In this document: in pieces, positions 8,602-16,643 of the stretch
Position numbering within the stretch: position 1 is the first letter of the stretch
Layout: the number at the start of each line of letters is the position of its first letter
Translations under genes and position numbers: made by a program
Origin: Selaginella moellendorffii
Lineage: Eukaryota; Streptophyta; Lycopodiopsida; Selaginellales; Selaginellaceae
Direction of reading: 5' to 3'
DNA length: 29,518 nt
Assembly: GCF_000143415.4 (NCBI RefSeq)
Contig: NW_003314494.1
Location: 1-29,518, forward strand
Notes under the pieces: generated by a model
Database searches by the model: none
Told to the model about the DNA's origin: nothing
The model's input: the letters and a program-made list of their open reading frames with translations, nothing else

Positions 8602-11600
8602 CTGAAATGAAATGCGTTAGCATAAAAAATGGTACAAGTCAATTTTACCATCTACAATATTAGCGAATGGTGCTCCCGATGGTCGTTCAGAGGGTTTTGG
8701 TCGAGGAAACGTGAAGGGCGGAAATACTCTCCTCTGCAATGTGGGGTCAATCGCATCCGATGGCGTGTGGGCACATGCCATTTCAGCTGTAGACTCTGGT
8801 ACAACTGGCTCAACAGTGGCATGGGGTGGTTCCGATGGCGTGTGATCACACGCCATTTCAGCTGGTGCCTCCGTTGGCAAAGTGGACATGACCGAACAGG
8901 CAGCAGGGGCGGTGTAGGGAGGTTCCAATGGCGCGTAGTCAGACGATTGGGCACACGTTGGAAATGAGGATACGACCGGCTCGGCGGCTGGGGCGGCCTG
9001 ATGCGGGTCCAATGGCGCCTGGTCACCGTCAGTTGGATACGTGGACAAGATTGACTCAGTGGTATGGGCAGCATCAAGTGGAGCGTGGTCAGCTTGCTTG
9101 GCGTTGATATGGATAGTAGCCTCCACCAGCTCTGATGACTCTTGCAGGCAAGTAGAGTCCACTGGCGGATCCATATGCATGTCCAAATATCTCCCTTCGA
9201 TTGAGATGGTATCCTCCCGTGCTACTAAAAACAAACTCATTAGCACATTGAATCGACTATACTGTATTTACCATCAACTGCTATTGAGGAACTAGAACCG
9301 ATATCACTTGGGCGCACTGCTGATTCTGAAGGATTGGACATACGTTTCGACCCTTGCTTGGCACTATCCTTCCTCGACACTAAAGGCTAGAGTTTGTATC
9401 TTAATTCAACTGAATAATCTCTACTTACCATTTCTTCTGCGACCTACATGGACAATGTTAGAAATGGTAAAAGGTTAGGAATGGATGTACTATTATTTAC
9501 CTGATGGTTTGTCTTGTATGACCTTCCTCCGCTGCTCTTTGGCCACCTCAGGCTGGCCATCATCGTCATCATCGTCATCGTCGTTATTGTGATCGTCACC
9601 ATTGTGAGGACCATCCAAGTCCTCTTCGTCCTCCTCTTCTTCGTCCTCCTCTTCGTCCTTCTGCTCTTCCTGCTCATTATCTTTCTCTGGCTCCTCATCC
9701 CCCTCTTGCATTTCTTCCATAGGCTGCTCAGGCTGGATTGCTTGTTTTTCCAGGACCATCTTGGAAAAATCATCTGGCCGAGTCTCCATCTCAAAATACA
9801 AGACATCCATAGCCTGTTTTAGTGCGTGACCTAGGACCGTATCCTCACTCGACTGTCTTAACATGGTTTCTGCACGTTCTTGCACCCTTCGAAGACGACG
9901 AGATGAGAAAAACGTGGCCCTGACTTGAAAAGCATCCCTCATCCATTGTACCTCTCCATTGAGATTGGGGAAGGGGAGTCCGCCATAGGAATCTGAGTCA
10001 GAAGGTGGTGACTGGCTCCTTTCACTCAGCCCTTGATCTGCAATGAATGGCATGAGCACACACGCCATAACCGCGAGGCATTACCTATCATCTTTTCGTT
10101 GCCCTTCTTCCTTTTCGAATCAAACGCCTCTGATCCCGACGACTGTCCAACGTGCTTTCGCTTTTTATGACCACTGTCAGTTTGAGCTTGGCTGGTGCTT
10201 GCCTGTTTTGCCTTTGAAGAAGTGTCTCCTGCAAGGAATGGCATGAGACCACACGCCATTGCAAATATAATTTGTACCTCCTTTTTTCCTATTGCTTGTC
10301 TGTTTGTCCTTCTTCGACGCGCCACCAGTGCGCTTTTCAGTCCTCGTGTCTGAATATTCACAACGATCTATAATCAAAATGGCGTGAGGCCTCACGTGAC
10401 CTTACCTTGTGTAGGTTGTGACCTCGGCCTAACATCAGTAGCTGTTAACGCCGTTTCAGCATCTGGGGGTGGCCACGCTCCTGCATACAGAGCTTGTGAG
10501 ATAACATTTAAACTTAAAGTGCGTACTCACCAGGTTCGTAGAGAAGATACTGTTTTTCTTTGGCAACTGTAATTATATGCTCCATTGAAGTCACCTCTTC
10601 AATGGAGTTTGTCACTGCAACACACGGGACACCCTTGAGTAGTGCGGCTCGAAAGAATAGTCCGCCGCAGTTGTACTCGACAACGCATTTGCCCTTGGAG
10701 TCACCCGCTATTGCGTTGAAGACCCAGCTGAGCATTTCCCATGCTGCACCTGGAGCTTTCTTTGGATTCGAAAGCTCCATAGCCGTCTTCAGTTCCTCAG
10801 GCACGGGTAAATTGACCTCCCTCAGATCAATTCGATCGGCTTTGTTGAACGAAGCTGGGAAGTCACTCCAGTCCCACTCTGCTGCAGGACCAATAACAAG
10901 GGCGACTGTGAAGATGCGGACATTCGTCGGTATCTTCTTCTTAGCCATTATCCCATGGATCTCCCGCATCTCCTTGCCTTTCAACCGAGCCTTCACCTCG
11001 TTCAAGGCCTTCCAGAACTTGTGATAGGATTCGGAGTCGTAGATCATATAGTGGACTGAAGATTCCACCTCCGCAAGTCCCACCATTAAGTCAATGATGG
11101 AGCTGCACTTGGTCTGCATGAGTGATCTCCTCGTTTGTGAAGTCCATCACACAAAAGATGTTCTTGACCTGCTCATCTCCGCGGGAAACGATGCTCCTCC
11201 ACCTTTGATCCTCATCCGAATTCACGTATACCCGGTAAGGTTCTCGATAGGCCTCTGCTGCGGGGTCGAGCTGTTTCTGAAGCCGGCGGTCGACATCCCT
11301 CTTAATGAAATTTGGATACTAATCCAACTTCTCAGCTTTACTTTTCGTGGCATCCCGCAGCAGATCGATGAACTTGGGGGCCCCCTTCACGTACTCGTCG
11401 ATGTCTTCATTTGACAAGTCCAGCTCTTCCATCATCTCTTGCGTGGTGTCGATGCTCACCCTCGCCACGGCCACTTGCTCGAAGATCCAATCCTTCAATA
11501 GCGCACGAGCTCTCAGAGTCGTGCACAAGTCCTCGTATGTCACAATATGGCCGGGAGTCATTTTGGTCTTGTTGAAGACTACCTCACCAAGTAGAAGAGC

Positions 11601-12264
11601 ATTAGCCACTGTCAGAAGGTCGTCGTTGTCTAGAGACCGCGAGAAACGCAAGGCGTTGAGCTTCAAATCATTGGGCTTCCGGCCGTCCTCCACACCCATT
11701 GAGTTTAGCAACTCCCCGTCATGGTACCTCCTTAGCACATCTACCCATTTGTCAAAAACAACTTTTGTCGCGAGTAGAATGTTATGGATGCTGAGTGTGT
11801 CATTGACCCCCAGTGTTTTCGAGAGAAGACTCGAGAATTCCTGCAATGGAAATGGCGTGAGGCCACATGCTATGCCACATGCAACGAGGCTTACCTGCCA
11901 GGCGCTAGTTGCTAGTGCACGTCCTTGTCCTGGTTTTTGTGGCTTCTTCAGTTGAACCCAGAGCTTCCGTGTTCGTGCCAATGTCTCGTGCAGACCCGAT
12001 TTGTAGCACGTTTCTTGCTTGACATTCTGCGCGTGGGAGATGTATATGATAGATCGGAGGGGCGAGTTGCCTTTTATCAGGCGGACAACTCTTGTCTTGA
12101 AGACTTTCTTCACTTCCTCGCCCACCATAATATCCACAACTATCTGTTGCATCGCCAAGCTAGAATGCTGCCCGGAGACGGCATAGAACCGGATGTTCTG
12201 ATCGTCCAACACCTTCCTATTGATCAAGTCTGGAAACCTCGTCTCGCCCTTCATTGTTCGGTAG
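7739..12264 (-). CDS. Gene A, 3' part: ParB-like/methyltransferase-like/FCP1-like chimeric protein
   Basis: Exons, from 5' to 3' on the minus strand: 12264-11895 (rest of exon 2), 11840-11151, 11113-10531, 10480-10406, 10367-10278, 10228-10085, 10037-9501, 9443-9429, 9379-9272, 9224-8649 and 8601-7739. Every junction is GT-AG and joins open frames, and together with 24159-24157 and 23917-23244 the exons sum to 1576 codons. Two caveats: a TAG lies in frame at 11321-11319, and the 37-nt intron 11150-11114 is the weakest call. The lysine-rich segments suggest a nuclear protein. Order of parts: ParB-like region, methyltransferase-like fold, Lys/Ser-rich linkers, acidic run, Pro-rich repeats, HAD phosphatase-like domain. 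I know no family with this whole order; function is unknown. The coding sequence is split from its 5' end by 11 kb of inserted and duplicated DNA, so this locus probably no longer makes the full protein. Confidence 0.75.
8649..9224 (-). CDS. Gene A exon: Pro-rich tandem repeat region
   Basis: The 576-nt exon (192 codons, phase 1 at both ends) encodes five imperfect repeats of about 20-28 residues built around (D)HAPLD / DQAPLDP / DYAPLEPP / DHTPSEPP / AHTPSD, separated by Ser/Thr/Val-rich spacers such as 'ESILSTYPT'. It looks like an unstructured linker. The last two repeats coincide with two copies of the 22-bp palindrome, read in frame as MACDHTPS and MACAHTPS. No catalytic motif is present. 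The frame joins on both sides through 47-nt introns. Confidence 0.75.
8760..8781. repeat. 22-bp palindrome inside a coding exon (copy 1)
   Basis: ATGGCGTGTGGGCACATGCCAT lies in frame in the Pro-rich exon and encodes MACAHTP plus one base. The symmetry has one internal mismatch pair besides a G/C change. Confidence 0.9.
8835..8856. repeat. Perfect 22-bp palindrome inside a coding exon (copy 2)
   Basis: ATGGCGTGTGATCACACGCCAT equals its own reverse complement over all 22 bases. It lies in frame and encodes MACDHTP plus one base. Confidence 0.95.
9272..9379 (-). CDS. Gene A exon: Ser-rich linker
   Basis: A 108-nt exon (36 codons, phase 1 at both ends) encoding a basic and Ser-rich linker (SRKDSAKQGSKRMS, then GSSSSIAVD). 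Introns of 49 nt (9380-9428) and 47 nt (9225-9271) flank it. Confidence 0.75.
9429..9443 (-). CDS. Gene A 15-nt micro-exon
   Basis: The bases GTCGCAGAAGAAATG lie between a 57-nt intron (CTAAC branch-like site, TGTAG acceptor) and a 49-nt intron starting GTAAGT. Joined in phase 1 it gives Gly-Arg-Arg-Arg-Asn, which keeps the frame on both sides. The call rests on frame logic and good splice sites; if it were skipped the frame would still be kept. Confidence 0.6.
9501..10037 (-). CDS. Gene A exon: charged region with a long Asp/Glu run
   Basis: The exon is 537 nt (179 codons, phase 1 to phase 1). The first half looks folded (LPFPNLNGEVQWMRDAFQV, then RRLRRVQERAETMLRQ). The second half is Glu-rich and then Asp-rich, ending in a run of eight Asp encoded by GAC/GAT repeats near 9560-9590, and then basic (KEQRRKVIQDK). 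Acidic runs of this type occur in nuclear and chromatin proteins, but no named domain is recognised. The plus-strand frame opposite the run (Ile/Val/Leu-rich) is a shadow. Confidence 0.75.
10038..10084 (-). other. 47-nt intron containing a palindrome
   Basis: It starts GTAATG and ends ATTGCAG on the minus strand. Its removal joins KKGNEKMI to DQGLSERS in phase 1. The palindrome 10047-10068 fills the middle. Confidence 0.8.
10047..10068. repeat. 22-bp palindrome at a duplication breakpoint
   Basis: ATGGCATGAGCACACACGCCAT. Only the right half of this copy is present at 19258-19267, where duplicated gene sequence is joined to LTR sequence. Confidence 0.9.
10085..10480 (-). CDS. Gene A exons 10480-10406, 10367-10278 and 10228-10085: Lys/Ser-rich linker
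   Basis: Three phase-1 exons of 75, 90 and 144 nt. The first gives AWPPPDAETALTATDVRPRS, the second TRTEKRTGGASKKDKQTSNR, the third KAKQASTSQAQTDSGHKKRK followed by FDSKRKKGNEK. Removing the 49-nt intron 10277-10229 repairs an otherwise broken frame (K-K-G-G-D-T), which is good evidence that this tiny intron is real. The two KKRK/KRKK clusters look like nuclear localisation signals. Confidence 0.75.
10238..10259. repeat. 22-bp palindrome within a 49-nt intron
   Basis: ATGGCATGAGACCACACGCCAT lies in intron 10229-10277. On the minus strand it ends 9 nt before the AG acceptor. Confidence 0.9.
10368..10405 (-). other. 38-nt intron consisting mostly of a palindrome
   Basis: On the minus strand it runs from GTAAG to GATTATAG. 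The palindrome at 10379-10400 occupies 22 of the 38 nt, leaving 5 nt at the donor side and 11 nt at the acceptor side. Frames join in phase 1 (PTQ to DRCEYSD). It is the shortest intron supported with confidence here. Confidence 0.7.
10379..10400. repeat. 22-bp palindrome in the 38-nt intron
   Basis: ATGGCGTGAGGCCTCACGTGAC has a perfect core GTGAGGCCTCAC with a degenerate outer right arm. Confidence 0.85.
10531..11113 (-). CDS. Gene A exon: methyltransferase-like region (tentative)
   Basis: The exon encodes about 194 residues. Near its end, 'VVEYNCGGLFFRAALLKGVP' followed by CVAVTNS has the layout of the cofactor-binding segment of DNA N-methyltransferases (beta strand, Gly loop, helix with AA, then a strand). 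The usual DPFxGSG and DPPY residues are missing. ParB-like nuclease regions fused to adenine methyltransferases are common in phage and bacterial proteins, so the order here fits a decayed or diverged version. This is inference from pattern only. The exon is joined by a 50-nt intron (10481-10530, branch-like CTCAC 16 nt from AG) to the linker exons. The same exon in the duplicate (20312-19730) differs by two amino acids among the changes I noticed. Confidence 0.55.
11114..11150 (-). other. Candidate 37-nt intron, or a frameshift
   Basis: The frame of 11840-11151 does not continue into 11113-10531. Removing 11150-11114 (GTGATG to CATGCAG) joins them exactly in phase 0 (NIFC to TKCSSI). However, the removed bases also read as plausible protein (VMDFTNEEITHA), so a one-base frameshift is the alternative. 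The duplicate at 20349-20313 is the same. Confidence 0.4.
11151..11840 (-). CDS. Gene A exon with an in-frame TAG
   Basis: The exon encodes 230 codons of mostly helical, charged sequence (TLGVNDTLSIHNILLATKVV, then VDVLRRYHDGELL, then LLTVANALLLGEVVF). No domain is recognised. Codon 174 of the exon (11321-11319) is TAG. The same frame continues cleanly after it for over 50 codons (RRLQKQLDPAAEAYREPYRV), so the TAG looks like a point mutation of a CAG-type codon, or is removed by a 30-nt intron that I consider unlikely. The duplicate carries the same TAG at 20520-20518. Confidence 0.6.
11841..11894 (-). other. 54-nt intron with palindrome, length divisible by three
   Basis: It runs from GTAAGC to CATTGCAG on the minus strand, in phase 0 between AWQ and EFSSLL. 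Because it is 54 nt with no stop, retention would add 18 residues without breaking the frame. The palindrome lies at 11852-11873. Confidence 0.7.
11852..11873. repeat. 22-bp palindrome in the 54-nt intron
   Basis: ATGGCGTGAGGCCACATGCTAT ends 11 nt before the AG acceptor of the minus-strand intron. Confidence 0.88.
11895..12264 (-). CDS. Gene A exon 2, second half: end of ParB-like region
   Basis: The 370 nt continue the frame of 23917-23244 exactly once the LTR element and one copy of the 5-bp target repeat are ignored: 674 + 370 = 1044 nt = 348 codons, ADVIPY followed by YRTMKGE. Just after the junction comes 'VLDDQNIRFYAVSGQHSSLA', which resembles the ParB/sulfiredoxin-like pattern of a strand followed by (D/S)GxHR. 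The Arg is replaced by Ser. Known ParB-like domains bind or cut DNA or act as CTP switches; nothing in the sequence proves such activity here. Confidence 0.65.
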
Positions 12265-12269
12265 TAGGG
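12265..12269. repeat. Target site duplication TAGGG
   Basis: Five bases directly before the TG of the left LTR. The same five bases stand before the solo LTR (21464-21468) and after it (23244-23248). The copy expected after the second LTR is missing because that LTR is cut at 19258. Confidence 0.9.
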
Positions 12270-14042
12270 TGTGAGACACAAAATCCCTAGGCCCCAAAGT
12301 GGAGCCAGAGGGGCGCCACATGGTAGTGGCCGAAGCGAGAGCCAAACGAGCGTAACACGTTTGGACCAAAAGCTCCGACTTGAAAAGTCAAGAGCGGGAG
12401 TGGAACTCCCAACGAAGTGCTCGAGGAACGAGCACGAAGCGAGCAAAAGGCAAGGCTCCAAAAAGGGACCCAAAAGGACCAACACATGACACGTGGGAGT
12501 GTCCGAGATGGACCCGAGTTGGAGTCCGAAGTGGAGTCTGAGATGGACCCGAGTTGGAGTCCGAAGTGGAGTCCGAGATGGACCCGAGTTGGAGTCTGAA
12601 GTGGAGTCCGAGATGGACCCGAGATGGACCCGAGATGGAATCCGAGATGGAGTCCGAGATGGACCCGAGATGGACCCGAAATGGAGTCCGAGATGGAGTC
12701 CGAGGTGGACCCGAGATGGACCCGAAATGGAGTCTGAGATGGAGTTCGAGATGGACCCGAGATGGAACCCGAGATGGAGTCCGAGATGGACCCGAGATGG
12801 ACCCGAGATGGAGTCCGAGATGGAGTCCGAGATGGAGTCCGAGATGGAGTCCGAGATGGAGTCCGAGATGGAGTCCGAAGTCGAGTCCGAAGTCGAGACC
12901 GAGACCGGGACCGAGACCGAGACCGAGACCGAGATCGGGACCGAGACCGAGACCGAGGCCGAGGCCGAGACCGAGCCCGAGCCCGAGTCCGAGTCCGAAT
13001 CCGAGTCCGATTCCGAGTCCGAGTCCGAGTCCGAGTCCGGAGCCTGAGAGGGTGAAAGCCCAAAGCGTTCGTCTCCCAGACCCTGGGGGGTTTGGTGAGC
13101 TCCAAAAGTATAGCAGGGGGAGGACTGCAGTGGAGCCAGTTTGGCCAGGAAAGGCCAGTTTGGCCCAGGAAGGCCGGACCCAGTGTTGGGTGATGAGCTG
13201 CCCACTGGGAAGTCCAAGACTAGAGTGAACACAGACCGACAAGCGGGGTAGCTTGGTGAAGTGTTCAAGAGCCGGCTCTAGTTCCCCCGGGAGATCGACT
13301 GGCCGATGCTCCCAGTCCAAGTGTGGGTGGCACTACCTACTTGGATACCTGGTGTGGCTCAATGGAACCCGCTCTAAGCCCATGGCTAGAGCACCCAAGG
13401 GCAGAAGGCGAGGAGAGTACCCAGGTGGCTCGCGTAAGGCCACGGTGTTCCGAAATGTTGTCCCAAAGGCCCAGACTGTGGAAAGGAAGAGGAGCAGTCC
13501 TCTGGGGTAGTGACCAAGGACACAGTCGTCTGGTGAGGAAGTCCCAGAGGACCGTGGGACTTAGTGGTCGGGCCTGTGGGTCTCGATCCAGTGGCAGTGT
13601 TGACAAACACGGCCAGGGGCAAAAAGGGACTTAGTGGGGACTGACAGAGGAATATTGGGGAAGGCTATTCCCCTTGTCGGTGGGCATCCTAAGGATACTA
13701 AGGAGTGGATCTGAGATGACCACTCACGGATGGTTTGCCTAGTCTTGGAGAGCCAAGACGGTGATGCAAGTGGTGTTGGACTACCAGTGTGGCAAAGGTG
13801 ATTGGGCATGGCCTTAGCGTAACGGGCTGCTATGTCGGTGGTACCTTTGAGTGTCGGTCATGGGATCGGACACGTGGAGCACTTGGACCAAGTGCAAAAG
13901 TTGAGTGGCATGGATGCTATTCTCGGGGCTAGCAAGCCCCAAGTCCTGGATTGGACTTATGGAGGTTGTGAATGAGACTCCTCCAAGTGGTCAGAGGTGT
14001 GGTTAAGTGACTAAAGTAGAATGGAAAATTTAGTCCCCTACA
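12270..14042 (+). repeat. Left LTR, complete (1773 bp)
   Basis: It begins TGTGAGACAC and ends TAGTCCCCTACA, giving TG...CA ends with an imperfect inverted terminus (TGTGAGAC versus TGTAGGAGAC in the solo LTR). It contains a 550-bp tandem repeat at 12498-13045. Compared with the solo LTR it has 10 extra bases near 13575 (tgtgggtctc) and 12 fewer in the repeat. Confidence 0.9.
12498..13045. repeat. GA-rich tandem repeat inside the left LTR
   Basis: Variants of the 12-mer gagatggagtcc and gagatggacccg pass into 6-mers (gagacc, gagtcc). The unit lengths are multiples of three and free of stop codons, so all six frames stay open. These long frames (Ser-Asp, Arg-Thr, Gly-Leu, Glu-Ser repeats) are artefacts of the repeat and are not genes. 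Confidence 0.95.
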
Positions 14043-14045
14043 ATT

Positions 14046-14058
14046 TGGTATCGGAGCT
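14046..14058 (+). other. Primer-binding site, initiator tRNA-Met type
   Basis: TGGTATCGGAGCT lies 3 nt after the left LTR. It matches TGGTATCAGAGCC, the complement of the 3' end of initiator tRNA-Met used by most plant LTR elements, at 11 of 13 positions. Confidence 0.85.
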
Positions 14059-16589
14059 GTTCCTTAGTCCGACTTTTATTGGTGCTCAAGTATATTACCA
14101 CTAGTGTTGGCATCGGAAGGCCCGAGGAGTGGGCCTATCCTTGAGGAGTAGCAAGTCGGGAAGACATGGCTCTCCATTACAGTTCATGTGTGAACTTGTA
14201 GACGAGGTGGTGGATAGAAAAGGGCCAATAATGGAACGACTTTGGGATCTTGGGAACAGTATATGGTTTTCCTCAAAGAGTTGAGGATGTGATCTAAATG
14301 AGCGTTTGACTTAGCAAACTGGCTAATGTAGTTGTGGTAAACAACTACAGTTGGGATCACGGGAAAGATAAAGACTCCAAAGCAATAAAGGAGTCACAAG
14401 ATTTTCCTCATATAGTTGAGGTTGGTGCTCATGAATGTGAGACCAGAAGTAATGACCGTGGGAGGTCAAATACGGAAGAGGACTCAAGTCCTTGAAAAGG
14501 TAGCCGGGGCTACCTCTAATAAATGCTGGAACAACCCAAGGAGTTGGGGGTGTATTAAGTGGATGAGTTGGTGTTCTCATCACATGGACAAGTAGTCCTA
14601 AGGGGCAAAGGTTGCCCCCAGAGAACAAAATCAAGTGTCGGAGTAACACTTGTGAAAATAGTCCTTTTGAGTAGGACAGGAATGCAAGAAGTGTATTCCA
14701 GTGAGCTAGGGCCTCACAAGTAGGACCTTACGGGTCTGTGGATTAACCAAGTCCAAAACTGCTGGATGACTCAAGTAGAGTCAACGGATGGTCCTAAAAG
14801 GACTGATGGAAGCATTTGGACTGAGGTGTGTTGTACCCCACAAAGGATGGGGGGGGGATCATAGGATCCAAGGATGAGAATAGAGGGTATCTCATCGATG
14901 GCAAAATGTGCCATGCTAAAGTTATGGGAAAGGTGTTCCCAGAAGAAAACAACTTCGACATAAAGTTGTGTGTGACCTCTATGGTGCAGTGCTAACGGAT
15001 GGTTGGCATGAGAAAGAGCAGTGTTGGTCTTGGCAAAAGACTTAGACACGAAGGGGAAATGTCATAGAGGTAGGCTCGTGGAGCCGATGGTGTGGAGACA
15101 CCAAATGTGCCAAGGTGTGATACCTTGAGGCTATGTTAGTGGGTTCATGAGAACCCCTTGCCAAAGGAATCCCAATGGAAATGGGAATAGCATAGCCTAA
15201 GCTGCAGAGCATGCAGTTGGAGTGTGGTGACCCAGATAATGATGGAGGTGTGAAAGCACCAAACAATGAGTTGTAGGACTTGACAACTATGAGGCAACTA
15301 AGCAAGAGATGCAAAATAACTGGTTAAACGGGTAGAAGGTAGCTACCCAAGACTTCTTAATAGCATAGGGAAGTTGGATATACCCTTATGGGGGATAAGT
15401 TGCTTGTGTTGCGATATAGTAAGTCAATGTCATAAAAGGAAATACTCATTGTCAAGAAAGCCATCATTGGGACACCCGAACACTCTAAAACACCAGAAGG
15501 TGGTGTTTGATGTCGCGAGGGCAATGAATAAAGCCCAAGGGACTAAGTCCCTAGCGAATGATGGATAGAAGGTGCTATCCAAATGTCCAAGGTTGCGGAG
15601 ACAGGAGAGGACTGTCTACCCGAGTTGGACAAAGCCAAAAATGGAATTTTGGCAAGGCTAGTGATGGGCATGTAAAGGCCCATAAGCAACAATGTAATCC
15701 CAGTGTGTGGGATTATAAGGTGAGCATACCCGGATTGAGGAACCACTCCCTAGGCTATTGGGTAGGTTCATCCCTAAGAATACTTGCTAAAGCATGATAG
15801 AAAGTGCAAAGCTATCCTCCTGGTCTGGAGGAGAATGACCAAAGGAAAGGTGTGAAGCCAAAAAGCAAGAAGTAAGGGGATAGAACCGAACCGTAGGAAT
15901 CAAAGGGCATAACCAAGGTTGGTTATGCCAGCTGGGAGTGGAGAATCAAGTGGGGGCTCGAGGGTGTTGCCGCTAGCAACCGTGATGCCATGGAGAGTCT
16001 AAAATATGGAATTGTCCATGTTAGACTATGTGGCATTTGGAAGGCTTGCAAAAAGGGAGGCCTTAGCAAGCTGAGGGACAGAGTTCCTTCAAGGTTCCCA
16101 AAGACGATTCTAGGTAGCTTAGTACCTAGAAAGGCCAAGTGTAAATGGTTCATGGAACGCACGAAATCAGAGTGGCGCAGCAGAAGCGTGGTCTTGAAGC
16201 TTGCCAGGAGGCAAGGCTATCAAGGTTAGGGAAGTAGTTCCCGAGTGTTCAAGGAGAGGGCTTTGAACGAAAGTCGATGGTCAAGGACTTTCACGCTTAT
16301 GCAGGAACCATGTTACAGTGGTCGGAGGACTTGCCAAGCGAGATTGGCACGTCAGGGGAACAAATACCCTAGTTGAAGGTGATAGCTTCAAAAAGGGTGG
16401 GCCATGGGGCCGAGCATGGAGGAGTCCATGCATGATCACAGACATGTCAAGTGAGAGGACTTGGCAGTGTGGAGGAACTAGGTTCCTAAGCTGTGATCTG
16501 TAGCGCGCTTTAAAAATAAGTTGGTGCACCGGCGTGGGGAGTCACGCCAGGCATCTTGTGTGATGCCGTCCGTAGATGCATATACGGAG

Positions 16590-16643
16590 GTTGGGTTCGA
16601 GTCCCGACCCTCTAGTGCTTGGGTTCGAGTCCCAAATCACTAG
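16590..16643 (+). other. Two tRNA T-arm-like hairpins (pol III B-box-like)
   Basis: GTTGGGTTCGAGTCCCGAC (16590-16608) and the adjacent hairpin 16612-16643 (CTAGTG, TTGGG, loop ttcgagt, CCCAA, CACTAG) both carry GGTTCGAGTCC, the B-box and T-loop consensus. No matching D-arm or anticodon arm could be folded upstream, so this is not called as a tRNA gene. A tRNA relic or SINE-like insertion is possible. Confidence 0.55.

Noticed and set aside
7943-8663. Plus-strand frames opposite the HAD and repeat exons
   Set aside because: They are shadows of the minus-strand exons, whose frames join across consensus introns and carry family motifs.
8629-8967. Plus-strand Trp/Arg-rich frame with repeats
   Set aside because: It is the complement of the Pro-rich repeat exon; the repeat structure is explained by that exon.
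9514-9822. Hydrophobic plus-strand frame (Ile/Val/Leu-rich) that could look like a membrane protein
   Set aside because: It is the complement of the Asp/Glu-rich coding exon of gene A; GAC/GAT/GAG runs read as GTC/ATC/CTC on the other strand.
12287-13268. Several long open frames on both strands over the LTR tandem repeats (also 18162-19145 and 21486-22531)
   Set aside because: The repeat units are 6 and 12 bases long and contain no stop in any frame, so length is meaningless. The deduced proteins are simple di- and tetrapeptide repeats, and the same DNA gives open frames in all six frames.
14270-14800. Evenly spaced hairpins as a CRISPR-like array
   Set aside because: The stems differ in sequence from one to the next, with no constant repeat, and the context is a plant retroelement.
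16520-16610. Possible tRNA gene
   Set aside because: Only a T-arm with B-box could be seen; no anticodon arm, D-arm or acceptor stem could be paired.
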